Assembly: GCA_025800435.1 (NCBI GenBank)
Contig: JAOXRV010000594.1
Span: 1-6,074, forward strand
Direction of reading: 5' to 3'
DNA from: Cellvibrionaceae bacterium
Lineage (GTDB): Bacteria; Pseudomonadota; Gammaproteobacteria; Pseudomonadales; Cellvibrionaceae
Length of the DNA stretch: 6,074 bases
Shown: positions 5,301-6,074 of the stretch, in pieces
How positions within the stretch are numbered: the stretch's first letter is position 1
Layout of the letters: every line of letters begins with the position of its first letter
Notes under the pieces: model-generated
Database searches by the model: none
Told to the model about the DNA's origin: nothing
The model's input: the letters and a program-made list of their open reading frames with translations, nothing else
Program-made: the position numbers and the translations under genes

Positions 5301-6074
5301 ATGAAAAACAGTAAACTTTTGCCACTCAGTGTGGCCATCGCAGCCGTCGGTTTCAATGCTCAGGCCGAGCAGACAAACCCGGGTTTTGCCCTTGAAGAAG
5401 TGACGGTGACGGCGCAAAAACGCGATGAAGACCTAACCGAGGTGCCGATTTCGATAACCAATTTCGGCGCTGAAAACATCAAAGATACCGGCATTCGCCA
5501 ACTGCGCGATATGGCCGAGTTCGTGCCCAATGTGGCGATGACCAGTGGCACCGATTTTGGCTCACGAGTGACGATTCGCGGGGTTGGTGCCAACAGTCGA
5601 AATATTGGTTTTGATACCCGTGTAGGGGTCTACTTGGATGGCGTTTACCTGGGCCAGTCACCGGCCCTTAACCAAGAGATGCTGGACCTAGAGCGGGTCG
5701 AGGTATTGCGTGGCCCCCAGGGCACCTTATTTGGTAAAAACACGGTCGCCGGTGCGATCAACCTGGTGTCGAAAAAGCCCAGCGATGTGCTTGAGGGTAG
5801 CGTCGGTTTTGAATTGGGTAATTTCAGTTCGCGCCAGTACAGCGCCGCGATTAATATTCCGATCAGCGAGACACTATTAAGTAAGTTCACCATCAATAAG
5901 CAAACCCGCGATGGCCTGGTGGATAATATTATCACCGGCAATAAGATCAATGAGCAGGATGCACTGTCCTACCGCGCGCAATTGCTGTTTATGCCCAGCG
6001 ATAGCTTTAGCGCCAATATCGCCTTCGACGGCCTCACTGCTGAGCGCCTATCCTATTCCGGTGAAGCGGTGACG
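5301..6074 (+). CDS. TonB-dependent outer-membrane receptor (N-terminal part, runs off the window)
   Basis: The ATG at 5301 opens a frame of 258 codons to the right edge. It encodes a signal peptide (basic MKNSK, hydrophobic core, likely cleavage after AQA at residue 22). A TonB box, EEVTVTA (32-38), follows. The plug domain spans about 46-160 and shows PISIT (49-53), DMAEFVPNV (70-78), TIRGVG (91-96), GVYLDGVYLG (109-118) and LERVEVLRGPQGTLFGKNT (130-148), then GAINLVSKKP (151-160). The first barrel strands start at about 165, with SVGFELGNFSSRQYSAAINIP and similar alternating segments. Such receptors import iron complexes, cobalamin or large organic nutrients across the outer membrane using TonB-ExbBD energy; the substrate cannot be told from this part. 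Full-length members are usually about 700-850 residues, so roughly two thirds is missing. GAGAG a few bases upstream serves as ribosome site. The gene diverges from the CNNM operon with no linked partner in view. Confidence 0.95.
   Translation, partial: MKNSKLLPLSVAIAAVGFNAQAEQTNPGFALEEVTVTAQKRDEDLTEVPISITNFGAENIKDTGIRQLRDMAEFVPNVAMTSGTDFGSRVTIRGVGANSRNIGFDTRVGVYLDGVYLGQSPALNQEMLDLERVEVLRGPQGTLFGKNTVAGAINLVSKKPSDVLEGSVGFELGNFSSRQYSAAINIPISETLLSKFTINKQTRDGLVDNIITGNKINEQDALSYRAQLLFMPSDSFSANIAFDGLTAERLSYSGEAVT

Overview
The window looks like chromosomal DNA of a free-living, probably marine or aquatic, moderately GC-rich gammaproteobacterium. This rests on the gene families present: a CIO-type bd oxidase, a GbsR-family regulator, a CNNM/CBS protein, hemolysin III and a TonB-dependent receptor with a VTVTA-type TonB box. 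A Cellvibrionales/Spongiibacteraceae-like source is a low-confidence guess. No mobile element, CRISPR array, tRNA or rRNA was seen.

Layout. Bases 1-63 hold the last 20 codons of a plus-strand membrane protein. A hairpin-rich convergent intergenic stretch (64-250) follows. The minus-strand operon gbsR-like regulator -> cydA/cioA -> cydB/cioB occupies 3192 down to 251. Upstream of it, 3193-3334 is a compact control region with a sigma70-like promoter (TTGATT-17-TAGAAT). Directly after the -10 lies a perfect 14-bp inverted repeat with a 6-nt loop. A second minus-strand operon covers 5056 to 3335: a CNNM (DUF21)-CBS membrane protein, then a hemolysin III/PAQR protein. After a 244-bp divergent gap, a plus-strand TonB-dependent receptor gene starts at 5301 and runs off the right edge after 258 codons.

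How the genes work together. The central unit is a self-contained respiratory module. CioA and CioB form a quinol oxidase of the short-Q-loop, cyanide-insensitive type. The GbsR/MarR-like protein encoded first in the same transcript is the obvious candidate to bind the large palindrome that overlaps the predicted transcription start, which would make the operon autoregulated. The CNNM and hemolysin III genes are closely spaced membrane proteins, both from families once called 'hemolysins' and now linked to divalent-cation or lipid-membrane functions. The receptor gene is an independent outer-membrane import gene whose substrate cannot be read from its N-terminal third.

The most interesting item is the GbsR-type regulator plus palindrome controlling a bd oxidase, since characterised GbsR members mostly control osmoprotectant genes. 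The rest is ordinary core or accessory metabolism. I see no clearly undescribed multi-gene system.
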